The notes beneath the pieces are model-generated. The model was not told the DNA's origin. It ran no database searches and was given only the letters and a program-made list of their open reading frames with translations. A DNA stretch of 64,000 bases from Bacteroidota bacterium (GTDB lineage: Bacteria > Bacteroidota > Bacteroidia > Flavobacteriales_F > PHOS-HE28). Positions 36,644-45,943 of this stretch are shown here, piece by piece (position 1 is the stretch's first letter; each line of letters opens with the position of its first letter). The position numbers and the translations under genes are program-made. The stretch spans positions 45,551-109,550 of the forward strand of contig JACTMO010000087.1 of NCBI GenBank assembly GCA_014584605.1, written 5' to 3'.

Positions 36644-36805
36644 TCACCCGCGCTTCGCACCACCGGGGCCGTTCTTGCGATCGGCCTTCCGATACTGCTT
36701 GGGTCCACATCCGCCTGGCTGGCCTGCGGATGGCGTCCGTTCCGAACCTCTTACCAGGTCGACCTTGCGGCCCTCGTCCCGAACATGACCTCGGCGCACG
36801 GCTCC
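36644..36805 (-). CDS. Possible small basic protein (GTG start), weak candidate
   Basis: A 53-residue frame from a GTG, rich in Arg/Lys/Gly, ending KADRKNGPGGAKRG. In its favour, a TAATTTGC promoter-like element lies just upstream on the minus strand (about 36815-36822) and a terminator hairpin (36573-36605) lies just downstream. Against it, there is no ATG, no recognised family and the GC-rich DNA makes chance frames common. It may instead be a non-coding transcript. Confidence 0.2.
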   Translation of the reverse strand, partial: GAVRRGHVRDEGRKVDLVRGSERTPSAGQPGGCGPKQYRKADRKNGPGGAKRG

Positions 36806-36883
36806 AAGGCAGCCGCAAATTACCGGAAGGCCGATCGCTGTGGCCGATGGATTATCCACGATCGGTCCACGATCCGGTGGTCC

Positions 36884-38857
36884 TCAACGGGCCTTTACGA
36901 AGCGGGCGGTACCCCACAGGTCATCCACCTGCACCAGCACGCTGTACACCCCATCGGCCAGGGCGGAGGTCCCTGCCCGGGCCTGGCCATTGCCAACAAG
37001 CGCGATGGACACGGGCACCACGCGCCCGGCGGCATCGAACAGCCGGATCCGTGCTGCGCCGGAACTTCCGGCCCAGCTGATGAGGAGCATTTCCCCCTCG
37101 GTCCGAAGCGAGAGCCCCTGCAAGCCCCCATCGCCTTCCGCGATCCCCGTGCAGGGGTCCACCACCACCGCGAGGGTCGCATCATCCGGCGGACAGGGCG
37201 CCACGGCGTTCACGGTATAGGTGTACAAGCCCGCCGGTGAGATGCCGGGGACGAAGGTGCCGTTGAAGGGCTGGTTGAAGGGATCGGTCCAGCTGCCCCC
37301 CGCATCGGGGTTACCGGTGAGCAGCCCGAACAAGGCCGTGGCCGGATCGTTGATGCAGAAGGTGGTGGTGCCTCCCGCGCCGGCCCAGGCGCTGTCCGAC
37401 ACCACGAGCAGCAGGGCGGCCGTGTCGTTCGGACAGGGTCCCTGACCATAGACCACGTACGTCAGGTCGTAGGTGCCCGCCGTGAGGGGTGTCTCCGTCA
37501 ACGGGGTCGTACCGTTGTAGAACAGCCCCGTGAGGTCGCCGCCCACCACGAACGGGAAGAGGCTCTGGGCGCCGTCCGCGTTGCAGACCGCCGCGCTGGC
37601 ATCCTGGCCCGCGTTCGCACCGTCGATCAGGGTGATGCACAGGTCGGTGGCATCCGCAGGGCAGCCCACGCCGCAGGCCACGGTGTAGGTATAGCAGCCG
37701 CCGGGATCGGTGGCCGAATCGAAGATGCCGCTGAAGGGCACACCGTTCGGTGCCGTCCAGGTCCCACAATCGTTCGGTGAACCCGTAAGCTGGTCGAAGA
37801 GCGTGTACAGCCCTGTGTTCTTGCAGATGAAGATGTTGCCACCGGCCCCGGCGTTGTTGCCTTCGGACACGGTGATGTCCTGCGCATTGGCCGTTCCCGT
37901 GGTGGCCGGCATGCTGGCCGACACCCGGATGCGGTAGCCCGTCCCGGCGGGCGTGTTGGCCGGGATGGTGGCCGTGATGGGCACCGGCGTGGTGGAGGCC
38001 ACGTTGCCGATGGCGACCGGCGCGGCGAAGCTGCCCGTGGCATCGCTGAGCTCGGCGGTGAACACGTTGCCAGCTCCCCAGGTTCCGGTGGCCGTGTACA
38101 CCACTTGCACGGTGTTGCCCGCGCAGACCTGCAGCGGGGTGACGGTGGTGGTGTTCACCGCATGGGGCTGGGCGCCGGCAGAGGTGACCTCGAGGTTGTC
38201 GATGCCGAAGCCGGGATCCTGCCCGCCAAGGAGCGAAGTGCCGTTCACGAACCGGTAGCCGAACCGCAGGGTGGCCTGGTTGTCGAAGGCCGGCAGGGTG
38301 ATGCTCTGCTGGGTCCAGTTGGGCTGGTTGCGGTACTGGCCGATCGGTGTGGTGATCAGGTTCCAGGTGCCGCCACCGTTGGTGCTGTAATACACTTCAC
38401 CGTAGTTCTGGTTGCCGCCATTGCAGAGCCACCAAAAGCTCAAGGTCACATCGGTCTGCCCCAGGGTGCTGATGTCGGTGCTCATGCGTGCGAAGTGGTT
38501 GCCCGGGTTGGTGCAGAAGCCGTCGGCCGCAGCGAACGAGCAGCAGGTGATGCCGTCGGCCACCGCTTCGGTGCTGGCCGTGTGCAGGTAGTGGCCATTG
38601 GAGGGCGTGATCCCGCCCGGCTGGCCCGGTGTGCTGGGCACCGTGAAGGTCACCGTGAACCCGCTGCAATCCACGTCGCCGTTGCCTCCGGCGTAATCAT
38701 CGTTGATCAGCCAGGTGTTGGCGCCCGGAGCGGAGCCCACGTCCGTGGTGTTGAGCGTGAAGACCGGGGTGGTCTCGAAGTCCTCGGTGAACAGCACGGT
38801 CTGTGCGAACAGCGGTGCCGCACACAGCACGGCGGCGAACAGGAGTGATAAGCGCAT
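36884..38857 (-). CDS. Large T9SS cargo protein with jelly-roll N-terminus
   Basis: 657 residues with a signal peptide (about 1-18). It begins with a ~200-residue lectin/MAM-like jelly-roll domain (FTEDFETTPVFTLNT, VTLSFWWLCNGGNQNYGEVY, FGYRFVNGTSLLGG). Several Ig-like modules of the gliding-protein type follow (for example AGGNIFICKNTGLYTLFDQL). The C-terminal sorting domain (ISWAGSSGAARIRLFDAAGR) is incomplete-looking but ends ARFVKAR. It is probably a surface adhesin. A TATTTTG element lies on the minus strand at 38877-38883. Confidence 0.75.
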   Translation of the reverse strand: MRLSLLFAAVLCAAPLFAQTVLFTEDFETTPVFTLNTTDVGSAPGANTWLINDDYAGGNGDVDCSGFTVTFTVPSTPGQPGGITPSNGHYLHTASTEAVADGITCCSFAAADGFCTNPGNHFARMSTDISTLGQTDVTLSFWWLCNGGNQNYGEVYYSTNGGGTWNLITTPIGQYRNQPNWTQQSITLPAFDNQATLRFGYRFVNGTSLLGGQDPGFGIDNLEVTSAGAQPHAVNTTTVTPLQVCAGNTVQVVYTATGTWGAGNVFTAELSDATGSFAAPVAIGNVASTTPVPITATIPANTPAGTGYRIRVSASMPATTGTANAQDITVSEGNNAGAGGNIFICKNTGLYTLFDQLTGSPNDCGTWTAPNGVPFSGIFDSATDPGGCYTYTVACGVGCPADATDLCITLIDGANAGQDASAAVCNADGAQSLFPFVVGGDLTGLFYNGTTPLTETPLTAGTYDLTYVVYGQGPCPNDTAALLLVVSDSAWAGAGGTTTFCINDPATALFGLLTGNPDAGGSWTDPFNQPFNGTFVPGISPAGLYTYTVNAVAPCPPDDATLAVVVDPCTGIAEGDGGLQGLSLRTEGEMLLISWAGSSGAARIRLFDAAGRVVPVSIALVGNGQARAGTSALADGVYSVLVQVDDLWGTARFVKAR

Positions 38858-38982
38858 GGCGGGGATCGTTGCGCCGCAAAATAGGCGAAAGGGGGCATCC
38901 GGGAACAGGCGCGGAAGCGCATCGGGATCGCCGGATCCGGGCTAACTTGGCCGTTCGAGCCAAGACCCCAACCCCCTAACCC

Positions 38983-41946
38983 ATGAGACAGAACCTACCA
39001 CCCACCCGATCGCTGCCGTTGCTGGTGGCCCTGTTCGCCGCCGGGACCCTATCGGCGCAGACCGTGTTCATCAACGAGATCCACTATGACGACTCCGGTG
39101 CGGATTCCGGCGAGGGCGTGGAGGTGGCCGGACCGGCCGGGACGGACCTGACAGGGTGGACGATCGTTCCGTACAACGGAAGCGGCGGCGCCAACTACAC
39201 CCCGATCGGCACGCTCAGCGGCACCATCCCCGACCTGGGGGGCGGCTACGGCGTGGTGTGGGCGGCGATCACCGGCCTGCAGAACGGTTCACCTGATGGC
39301 GTGGCCCTGGTGGATGCGGGCAGCACGGTGGTGCAGTTCCTGAGCTACGAGGGCAGCTTCACGGCCACCGCCGGACCGGCCAACGGCCAGACCAGTACGG
39401 ACATCGGTGTCACGGAGAGCGGTTCTGTGGAAGGCCAATCATTGCAGCTCACCGGGACGGGCACGGTGTATGGCGACTTCACCTGGGCCACACAGGCCAC
39501 GGCCACCCCGGGGGCCTTCAACAACGGGCAGACCTTCGCGGCCGGGTCCTGCGGCATCTCCATCGGGACCGTGACGACCAGCTGCAACAGCAACAACCCG
39601 GGCCCCGGCGACACCTACGACCTGAGCATCGCGTATTCCGGGGTGCAGGCCGGGATCACGGTGGTGAACAACAGCGGATCGGGGACCGTGGGCGGGGATG
39701 ATCCCGCCAGCATTCCGAACGGCACGATCGTGGTGAGCGGGATCAGCGATGCCGATGCGTACGCGGTGACCTTCACCAACCCCTGCGACGCCCTCAACGT
39801 GAGCGGGGCCGCCCCCAGCTGCGAACCGCCGCTGGACTACACCGTGCTGGTGATCAACGAGGTGGACTACGACCAGGACGGCACCGACGCCCTGGAGTTC
39901 ATCGAGCTCAAGAACACGGGCGCCGTGGCGCTCGACCTGGCCGGAGTGGAAGTGCGCCTGATCAACGGTTCGGGCGGGGCGCCGTACGCATTCTTCACCC
40001 TTCCCAGCTTCTCGCTCGCCGCAGGGGACTACTTCGTGATCTGCGGTACGGGCAGCGCGGTGGCCAACTGCGACCACCAGGTGAGCCCCGGCACCAACCT
40101 CATCCAGAACGGCGCACCCGATGGTGTGGCGCTGTACGACCCGGCCGATGTGCTCATCGATGCGGTGACCTACGAGGGCGACATCGCCGGATACACCGAA
40201 GGCAGCGGTGTGGGGCTGGAGGACAACCCCAACCTGATCCCGAGTTACGAGCACAAGGGCATCTCGCGCTTCCCGGACGGTGTGGACACCGACCAGAACA
40301 ACGTGGACTTCAGCCTGCGCTGCTCCACCCCCGGGGTGACCAACACGGCCAATGCCCAGTTCTGCCTGTGCGAACCGCCGACGGTGAACGTGACACCGAC
40401 ATGCGTGGACGACTTCACCTGGGACATCCTGGTGGACGTGACCGACCTGGGCAGCAGCGCGACGGTGAACATCATGAACGACCTGAACTTCGACTCGGAG
40501 ACGGGCGTAGGCATCGGTCAGTACAACATCGGCACCTTCAACAACCTGGACGTGGTGGCCATCACCGTCACGCACGACACCTACAGCGAGTGCGACGTGA
40601 CGATCGGCAGCATCACCGAGGACTGCACGCCGCCGCCGCCCTGTGTGGAGAACGAGATGGAACTGACGATCCACACCGACACCTACCCGGGCGAGATCAC
40701 CTGGGTGCTGCAACAGGCCGGCGGTGGTTCCGTGATCTGCTCGGGCGGCCCCTATTTCCAGTCGCTCAGCACCATCACCGAAGCCTGCTGCCTGGCCGAC
40801 GGCTGCTATGAACTGGTCCTGTTCGACGGCTTCGGCGACGGCATCGACGCCCCGGGCGGATACGTGCTGGCCGACGCCCAGGGCAACCGCGTGCTGGACA
40901 GCGACGGATCGTACAACGCCTCGGGCACGGCGGACAACCCCTTCTGCGTACCGCTGGGCACGGACCGCCCCATCTTCCAGCAGTGCGACAAGGAGGACTG
41001 GCTGCCCAACGATGTGATCGTGGCCACGGAGAACGCCTCGGTGAGCGCCGAGTGGACCGTGGGCGACCAGACCGACGACGGCTATCAGTTCTGGTTCTTC
41101 GATCCCGATGGCGGATACAGCCGCCGCATCTTCCGCAGCCATGCCGCCAGCGGCGGTTTCGGTCCGGCGAACGCCACGCGGGCCTGCCACCTCAAGCTCA
41201 GCAGCATCGTCACCCTTCCGCTGCCCACGAACCGCCTGCTGAACGTACGGATCCGCAGCCGCGTGAACGGTGTGGACAGCGAGTTCGGTCCGGCCTGCCG
41301 CTTCCGGATCCCGAGCCCGCCGGTGGCCTGCCCCAGCACCAAGCTCATCGACAACCCCAACAACCCCAACTTCTCCTGTGGGGTGACGCGTGCGTTCGGC
41401 GGCTCGGACAAGGTGCATTGCTACCCGGTGGCCGGCGCCACCCACTACCGCTTCCGCTTCGAGAACGTGGGCGAGAGCTTCGTGCGCCAGATCACCATCA
41501 CCTCCACCAACCTGCTGCTCAACTGGGTGACCCTGCCGCTGCAGGATGGCATCACCTACACCGTGACCGTTCAGGCCAGCCTGGACAACGCCGTCACCTT
41601 CTGCCCGGCGGGCGATGTCTGTGACGTGACGATCGGTGCGGGCCAGGAGTTCCGCTCGTTCGAAGCTGTTCCGGCCGCAGCACCCTCCTTCTCGGTGTAC
41701 CCGAACCCCACCGACGGCAGCGGCATCCGGGTGCGCCTCGGCAACCTGGACGCTTCGGTGCAGAGCGCCCTGCTGGAGCTGATCGACGCCCAGGGCCGCC
41801 TGTCCATGAGCCGCCAGTTGCCTGTGCAGGACGGACAAGCCGAGCAGACCCTCGCGTTGGACCAGGAACTGCCCGCAGGCCTCTACCTGGTGCGCCTCAC
41901 CGCAGGTGACCGCGTGATGACCGAGCGCCTCGTGGTGCGCCGCTGA
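38983..41946 (+). CDS. Large T9SS cargo protein with two lamin-tail domains
   Basis: 987 residues with a signal peptide (about 1-25). Two lamin-tail-like (LTD) domains are visible: INEIHYDDSGADSGEGVEVAG at the N-terminus, and INEVDYDQDGTDALEFIELK at about residue 290. Both carry the NGSPDGVALVD or NGAPDGVALYD motif. From about residue 555 the protein is homologous to the 22944-24332 protein (CCLADGCYELVLFDGFGDGI, GYQFWFFDPDGGYSRR, NFSCGVTRAFGGSDKVHCY). It ends in a type A sorting domain (YPNPTDGSGIRVRLGN to MTERLVVRR). A TAACTTGG element lies 32 nt before the ATG. Confidence 0.85.
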   Translation: MRQNLPPTRSLPLLVALFAAGTLSAQTVFINEIHYDDSGADSGEGVEVAGPAGTDLTGWTIVPYNGSGGANYTPIGTLSGTIPDLGGGYGVVWAAITGLQNGSPDGVALVDAGSTVVQFLSYEGSFTATAGPANGQTSTDIGVTESGSVEGQSLQLTGTGTVYGDFTWATQATATPGAFNNGQTFAAGSCGISIGTVTTSCNSNNPGPGDTYDLSIAYSGVQAGITVVNNSGSGTVGGDDPASIPNGTIVVSGISDADAYAVTFTNPCDALNVSGAAPSCEPPLDYTVLVINEVDYDQDGTDALEFIELKNTGAVALDLAGVEVRLINGSGGAPYAFFTLPSFSLAAGDYFVICGTGSAVANCDHQVSPGTNLIQNGAPDGVALYDPADVLIDAVTYEGDIAGYTEGSGVGLEDNPNLIPSYEHKGISRFPDGVDTDQNNVDFSLRCSTPGVTNTANAQFCLCEPPTVNVTPTCVDDFTWDILVDVTDLGSSATVNIMNDLNFDSETGVGIGQYNIGTFNNLDVVAITVTHDTYSECDVTIGSITEDCTPPPPCVENEMELTIHTDTYPGEITWVLQQAGGGSVICSGGPYFQSLSTITEACCLADGCYELVLFDGFGDGIDAPGGYVLADAQGNRVLDSDGSYNASGTADNPFCVPLGTDRPIFQQCDKEDWLPNDVIVATENASVSAEWTVGDQTDDGYQFWFFDPDGGYSRRIFRSHAASGGFGPANATRACHLKLSSIVTLPLPTNRLLNVRIRSRVNGVDSEFGPACRFRIPSPPVACPSTKLIDNPNNPNFSCGVTRAFGGSDKVHCYPVAGATHYRFRFENVGESFVRQITITSTNLLLNWVTLPLQDGITYTVTVQASLDNAVTFCPAGDVCDVTIGAGQEFRSFEAVPAAAPSFSVYPNPTDGSGIRVRLGNLDASVQSALLELIDAQGRLSMSRQLPVQDGQAEQTLALDQELPAGLYLVRLTAGDRVMTERLVVRR

Positions 41947-41964
41947 CCGGCGATCGCTTCCAAG

Positions 41965-41997
41965 CGAAAGCCCCCCGGAGGTACCGGGGGGCTTTCG
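41965..41997. terminator. Bidirectional terminator between convergent T9SS genes
   Basis: CGAAAGCCCCCCGG pairs with CCGGGGGGCTTTCG around AGGTA; 14-bp perfect stem midway between stops at 41946 and 42015. Confidence 0.85.
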
Positions 41998-42014
41998 TGC
42001 TGAAGGGGCCTGTC

Positions 42015-43646
42015 TCAACGCAGCAACAGCGACCTGTTCCGCAATGTGCGGCCGTGGCCGTCGGTGATCCGGAGCAGCACCACGCCGTGCGACAGCCCTG
42101 CCAGGTCCAGCCTCAGCCGGTCGCTGTTGGCGGGCCAGGCGCCCTGCAGGAGCACACGGCCCACCGCGTCCGTCAACTGCCAGCGGGCGCCCACCGCAGT
42201 GGGCGACCACTCCACGGTCAGTTCGTCCCGTGCGGGTTGCGGGTACACGCGCAGGTCCTCCGCGCCAGGGGTCTCCTCCTCGCCGATGGTCAGCAGCTGG
42301 AGGCTGTCCGACCGGAGCGAGCAGTTGTTCGCAAAGCCGCCCACCACGTAGTACAGCCCGTTCACCGAAGGCACCCAGGTCTGCCCGGTGGCCCCGTTGA
42401 TCGGGGCACCGTCCAGATACCACTGGTAGTCGCTGGCGGCCGTGCTGCTGAGCGTAGCGCCGTCGAAGCTGATGGTCGGCGGGTCCATGGGGCAACGGTC
42501 CACGATCCGGAACACTTCACCGCCGCTGGTGTTGCCGGTGTAGAGCTCGCCGTCGAGGTCTTCGGCGATCACGGCGAAGCCCTCTTCCCCGGAGGCCAGG
42601 CCCAGCTCCTCCAGCCAGCCGCCCTGACCATCGGGGCGAAGGGTCCAGAACTCACCGGAGCAGTAGTCCGTGTGGATGTAGCGGCCCTGGAGCCTTGGGA
42701 AGACCGTTCCGCGATAGACGCGCCCCCCGATGGAACTGCACCAGGTACCGCCGTTGGCGACGTTCTGGTGCACGCTGGCCGGGAATTCGTAGGCGGACAT
42801 GCCCTGGCATCCAGCGGTGTTGTACGGGGCATCGCCCTCATAGCAGCGCCAGCCGAAGTTGGGGCCGCTGTGGTCGCCCGCCGGCCAGAAGTCCACCTCC
42901 TCCCAGTCGTGCTGGCCCACATCGCCCACCCACAGGTCGCCGGTGAGCCGGTCGAAGCCGAAGCGGAACGGATTGCGCAGGCCGCTGGCCCAGATCTCCG
43001 GGAGCGTATCGATGGCCGTGGCGAAGGGGTTGTCCGCAGGAACCCTCCAGGTCGTGTCCGGATCGCTCACGTCGATACGGATGATGTTGCCGAGCGGATC
43101 GGTGGGGTCCTGCGCGTTGTTCAGCGGATCCCCGCCGCCGCCGCCGTCACCGAACCCGATGTAGAGCATGCCGTCGGGCCCGAAGTCCAGGTCGCCCCCG
43201 TTGTGGTTGACGAAGGGCTGCGGCCATTCGTAGAGCACCTCCTCGCTGGCGGTATCCGCCGAATCCGGGTCCGCGCTCACCTGCCAGCGGCTGATGCGGC
43301 TGAACCCGGTATCGGAACCGGCGGTGTAGTGCACGTAGAAGGTCCCGTTGACGGCGTAGGCCGGATCGAAGGCCAGCCCCAGCAGGCCCTGCTCTCCGCC
43401 ACCGTCGTTCACCTGGGCGCTGAGGTCGAGGAAGGGTTTGGTGGCCACATCGGCGCTGTCGTGGATGATGCTGATGACCCCATGCCGACGGGCGGCGAAG
43501 AGGCGGCTGTCGTTTGCGTGCGCCAGGTCCACCACCTGGCCGAGCCCAGCGGCCCAGGGGACCAGTTGCAGTTCCACGGGGTTCTGTGCCTTTGCGGTCA
43601 CTGCGGCCAGCCACAAGAGGGCGGTGAGGGGGACGATCCGGTGCAT
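42015..43646 (-). CDS. PQQ-dependent sugar dehydrogenase-like protein with T9SS sorting domain
   Basis: 543 residues with a signal peptide (about 1-21). The six-bladed propeller of the soluble glucose dehydrogenase/HHIP family is evident: EQGLLGLAFDPAYAVNGTFY, NHNGGDLDFGPDGMLYIGFG, GNIIRIDV, WASGLRNPFRFGFD and GDVGQHDWEEVDF. An Ig-like domain and a type A sorting domain (VYPQPARDELTVEW to LRNRSLLLR) follow. It should oxidise sugars or a related alcohol at the cell surface if PQQ is bound. A TACTTTG element lies on the minus strand at 43669-43675. Confidence 0.9.
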   Translation of the reverse strand: MHRIVPLTALLWLAAVTAKAQNPVELQLVPWAAGLGQVVDLAHANDSRLFAARRHGVISIIHDSADVATKPFLDLSAQVNDGGGEQGLLGLAFDPAYAVNGTFYVHYTAGSDTGFSRISRWQVSADPDSADTASEEVLYEWPQPFVNHNGGDLDFGPDGMLYIGFGDGGGGGDPLNNAQDPTDPLGNIIRIDVSDPDTTWRVPADNPFATAIDTLPEIWASGLRNPFRFGFDRLTGDLWVGDVGQHDWEEVDFWPAGDHSGPNFGWRCYEGDAPYNTAGCQGMSAYEFPASVHQNVANGGTWCSSIGGRVYRGTVFPRLQGRYIHTDYCSGEFWTLRPDGQGGWLEELGLASGEEGFAVIAEDLDGELYTGNTSGGEVFRIVDRCPMDPPTISFDGATLSSTAASDYQWYLDGAPINGATGQTWVPSVNGLYYVVGGFANNCSLRSDSLQLLTIGEEETPGAEDLRVYPQPARDELTVEWSPTAVGARWQLTDAVGRVLLQGAWPANSDRLRLDLAGLSHGVVLLRITDGHGRTLRNRSLLLR

Positions 43647-43756
43647 GCGCCTTGGATAAATGGGGCGCCAAAGTACTGGTGGAGCCACGGGCCTGCGACG
43701 CCGATCCGACGAAGCAGGCCCCGCGACCGAGGAAAGCCGGCTGACGGCGGGGCGTC

Positions 43757-43764
43757 TACTTTTG
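43757..43764 (+). promoter_or_regulatory. -7 element of prfC
   Basis: TACTTTTG, an exact TAnnTTTG match, ending 7 nt before the ATG, so the transcript is nearly leaderless. Confidence 0.7.
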
Positions 43765-43771
43765 CCGCCCC

Positions 43772-45376
43772 ATGGCCCTTCACGACGAGATCGCGCGGCG
43801 GCGCACCTTCGCCATCATCAGCCACCCCGACGCCGGCAAGACCACCCTCACCGAGAAGTTCCTGCTGTACGGTGGCGCGATCCAGACGGCCGGTGCCGTG
43901 AAGAGCAACAAGATCCGCAAGGGCGCCGCCAGCGATTTCATGGATATCGAGCGGCAGCGCGGCATCAGCGTGAGCACCTCGGTGATGACCTTTCACTACG
44001 GGGGCGTGCTGGTGAACCTGCTCGACACCCCCGGCCACAAGGACTTCGCCGAGGACACCTACCGCACCCTGACGGCGGTGGACAGCGTGATCCTGGTGGT
44101 GGACTGCGTGAAGGGCGTGGAAGAGCAGACCCGGCGTCTGATGGAGGTGTGCCGCATGCGCAACACGCCGGTGATGGTGTTCATCAACAAGCTGGACCTG
44201 GAGGGCCGCGACCCGTTCGACCTGCTGGACGAGCTGGAGCGGGAGCTTCGCATCCGGGTGACCCCGTTGAGCTGGCCCATCGGCATCGGCCACACCTTCC
44301 AGGGGGTCTACGACCTGTACGACAAGGACCTGCGCCTGTTCGAGGAGGTGAAGACCAAGGTGGAGGGTACGGCCGTGCACATCAACGACCTCGCGGACCC
44401 GAGGCTGGAGGCCCAGCTGGGCGCGGACGCCGCCGCGCAGCTGCGGCACGACGTGGAGCTCGTGGAGGGCGTGTACGGGGCGCTGGACCTGGGCGACTAT
44501 CTGGCCGGGCGCCGGGCACCGGTGTTCTTCGGCAGCGCCTTCAACAACTTCGGCGTGAAGGAAGTGCTGGACACCTTCGTGCGCATCGCCCCGCCGCCGC
44601 AGCCCCGCCCCACCGACCAGGGGCAGGTATCGCCCGAGGACCGGACCTTCAGCGGGTTCGTGTTCAAGATCCACGCGAACCTCGACCCCAACCACCGCGA
44701 CCGCATCGCCTTCCTACGCGTGTGCAGCGGCTGCTTCCAGCGCAACACCTACTACCACCACGTGCGGCTGGACAAGGAGCTGCGCTTCGCCACGCCCACC
44801 AACTTCCTGGCGGCGCAGAAGACCATCGTGGACGAGGCCTGGCCCGGCGATGTGATCGGGCTGTTCGACACGGGCAACTTCAAGATCGGCGACACCCTCA
44901 CGGAAGGTGCGGGGTTCCAGTTCCGCGGCATCCCGGCCTTCTCACCCGAGCTCTTCCGCGAACTGGTGAACCTGGACCCCATGAAGAGCAAGCAGCTGGA
45001 GAAGGGCATCCGCCAGCTCACGGACGAGGGGGTGGCCCAGCTCTTCGTACAGCAGCCGGGCAACAAGAAGATCGTGGGCTGCGTGGGCGACCTGCAGTTC
45101 GAGGTGATCGCCTACCGGCTCGAGCACGAGTACGGGGCCCGCTGCGCCTTCCAGAGCATCCAGGCCCACAAGGCCTGCTGGCTCACCGGCACCGACCCGG
45201 AGGCGCTGGACCGCTTCATCCGCGTGAAGGCCCAGCAGGTGGTGCGGGACAAGGACGGCAACCCGGTCTTCATGGCGCCCACGGCCTACATGCTGGAATT
45301 GGAGCGGCGCGAGAACCCGTCCATCACCTTCCACACCACGAGCGAGTTCAAGACCGCCGTGACCTCCGGAACGTAA
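43772..45376 (+). CDS. prfC: Peptide chain release factor 3
   Basis: 534 residues, the normal RF3 length. A GTPase that removes RF1/RF2 from the ribosome after peptide release. G1 is SHPDAGKTT (17-25), the switch region has [14 protein letters not shown]3 is DTPGHKDF and G4 is NKLD. The following domains hold the RF3-specific segments [16 protein letters not shown] and [20 protein letters not shown]. It is monocistronic and ends in a terminator shared with the convergent gene. Confidence 0.97.
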   Translation: MALHDEIARRRTFAIISHPDAGKTTLTEKFLLYGGAIQTAGAVKSNKIRKGAASDFMDIERQRGISVSTSVMTFHYGGVLVNLLDTPGHKDFAEDTYRTLTAVDSVILVVDCVKGVEEQTRRLMEVCRMRNTPVMVFINKLDLEGRDPFDLLDELERELRIRVTPLSWPIGIGHTFQGVYDLYDKDLRLFEEVKTKVEGTAVHINDLADPRLEAQLGADAAAQLRHDVELVEGVYGALDLGDYLAGRRAPVFFGSAFNNFGVKEVLDTFVRIAPPPQPRPTDQGQVSPEDRTFSGFVFKIHANLDPNHRDRIAFLRVCSGCFQRNTYYHHVRLDKELRFATPTNFLAAQKTIVDEAWPGDVIGLFDTGNFKIGDTLTEGAGFQFRGIPAFSPELFRELVNLDPMKSKQLEKGIRQLTDEGVAQLFVQQPGNKKIVGCVGDLQFEVIAYRLEHEYGARCAFQSIQAHKACWLTGTDPEALDRFIRVKAQQVVRDKDGNPVFMAPTAYMLELERRENPSITFHTTSEFKTAVTSGT

Positions 45377-45380
45377 GAAA

Positions 45381-45396
45381 GCCGCCCGGGGGCGGC
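45381..45396. terminator. Terminator between prfC and the 45421 gene
   Basis: GCCGCC-CGGG-GGCGGC stem, with a preceding AAGAAA on the plus strand giving a U-rich tail on the minus strand (GGCTTTCTTACG). Confidence 0.65.
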
Positions 45397-45420
45397 CTTC
45401 CTGGGATCAGTACGTAAAGA

Positions 45421-45780
45421 TCACCTGGCGGCCTCGTGCCACAGCTTGAGCTGCTCCTCGGTGAGCACGGTATTGAGCCGCTTCTCCAGCATTTCGTCCA
45501 TCACCTTGTACTGGCCGACCATGTCGCCCTGCACCACCTCGGGCGGCTGCCCCTCGAAGCGCTGGCGCAAGGCATCGTTGTAGCGCTCCACCTCCAGGAA
45601 GGCATCGAGCACCTGGGTGCGCTGGGACTCGGAAAGGTTCACCGTGCGATGCACCAGTTCGGTGCGCTCCGCGGCCTTGGCCTTCATCTGGGGGGTGTCC
45701 ACCACCTTGATCTGCCGTTCCTGGGCGGAGGCCAGCAGCGCGAACGCGGCGAACGAGACGGTAAGGATGCTTCGGCGCAT
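45421..45780 (-). CDS. Small secreted helical protein
   Basis: 119 residues with a signal peptide (about 1-19, ending LLASAQ). The mature part is mostly helical and charged: TVNLSESQRTQVLDAFLEV and MVGQYKVMDEMLEKRLNTVL. The last line TEEQLKLWHEA resembles the C-terminal LTxxQ helices of Spy/CpxP-type periplasmic proteins, but similarity is weak. A TATCTTTG element lies 22 nt before the chosen ATG, 12 codons inside the longest frame. Confidence 0.65.
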   Translation of the reverse strand: MRRSILTVSFAAFALLASAQERQIKVVDTPQMKAKAAERTELVHRTVNLSESQRTQVLDAFLEVERYNDALRQRFEGQPPEVVQGDMVGQYKVMDEMLEKRLNTVLTEEQLKLWHEAAR

Positions 45781-45802
45781 GTCCTTGGGGGCTTGTGTGG
45801 AC

Positions 45803-45810
45803 CAAAGATA
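45803..45810 (-). promoter_or_regulatory. -7 element of the 45421 gene
   Basis: The minus strand reads TATCTTTG, an exact TAnnTTTG match, 22 nt before the ATG. Confidence 0.65.
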
Positions 45811-45931
45811 GGTCACCCAAAGGACGCAGGGGGCGCCTGAACGTTGCCTCGCCCACGATCGGGCGTGGGATCCCCGGCCCGCTGTTTGTTGATCGGCTGT
45901 TAATGCCCCGCCCCCCGCACCGGGGGGCCGC

Positions 45932-45939
45932 TAGTTTTG
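45932..45939 (+). promoter_or_regulatory. -7 element of the TlpA-like gene
   Basis: TAGTTTTG, an exact match, ending only 4 nt before the ATG at 45944, the clearest leaderless arrangement here. A CCCCCC/GGGGGG hairpin (45911-45927) lies just upstream. Confidence 0.7.
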
Positions 45940-45943
45940 CCGC

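Larger units (their letters stand above)
36499..36864. repeat. 13-bp direct repeats and 18-bp inverted repeats in the PhoH/T9SS gap
   Basis: TTATCCACGATCG occurs at 36499-36511 and again at 36852-36864. Between them, GCGATCGGCCTTCCGATA (36677-36694) is matched in inverted orientation at 36821-36838 with one mismatch. The gap of 456 bases (36428-36883) has no convincing large gene. Confidence 0.7.

Noticed and set aside
36499..36864. A replication origin, from two TTATCCAC motifs
   Set aside because: Only two DnaA-box-like motifs 353 bp apart, no dnaA, dnaN or AT-rich unwinding region, and neighbours are ordinary genes.
39439..42495. A 1018-codon open frame on the minus strand
   Set aside because: It is antisense to the T9SS gene at 38983-41946, which has a signal peptide and sorting domain. 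The shadow has neither.
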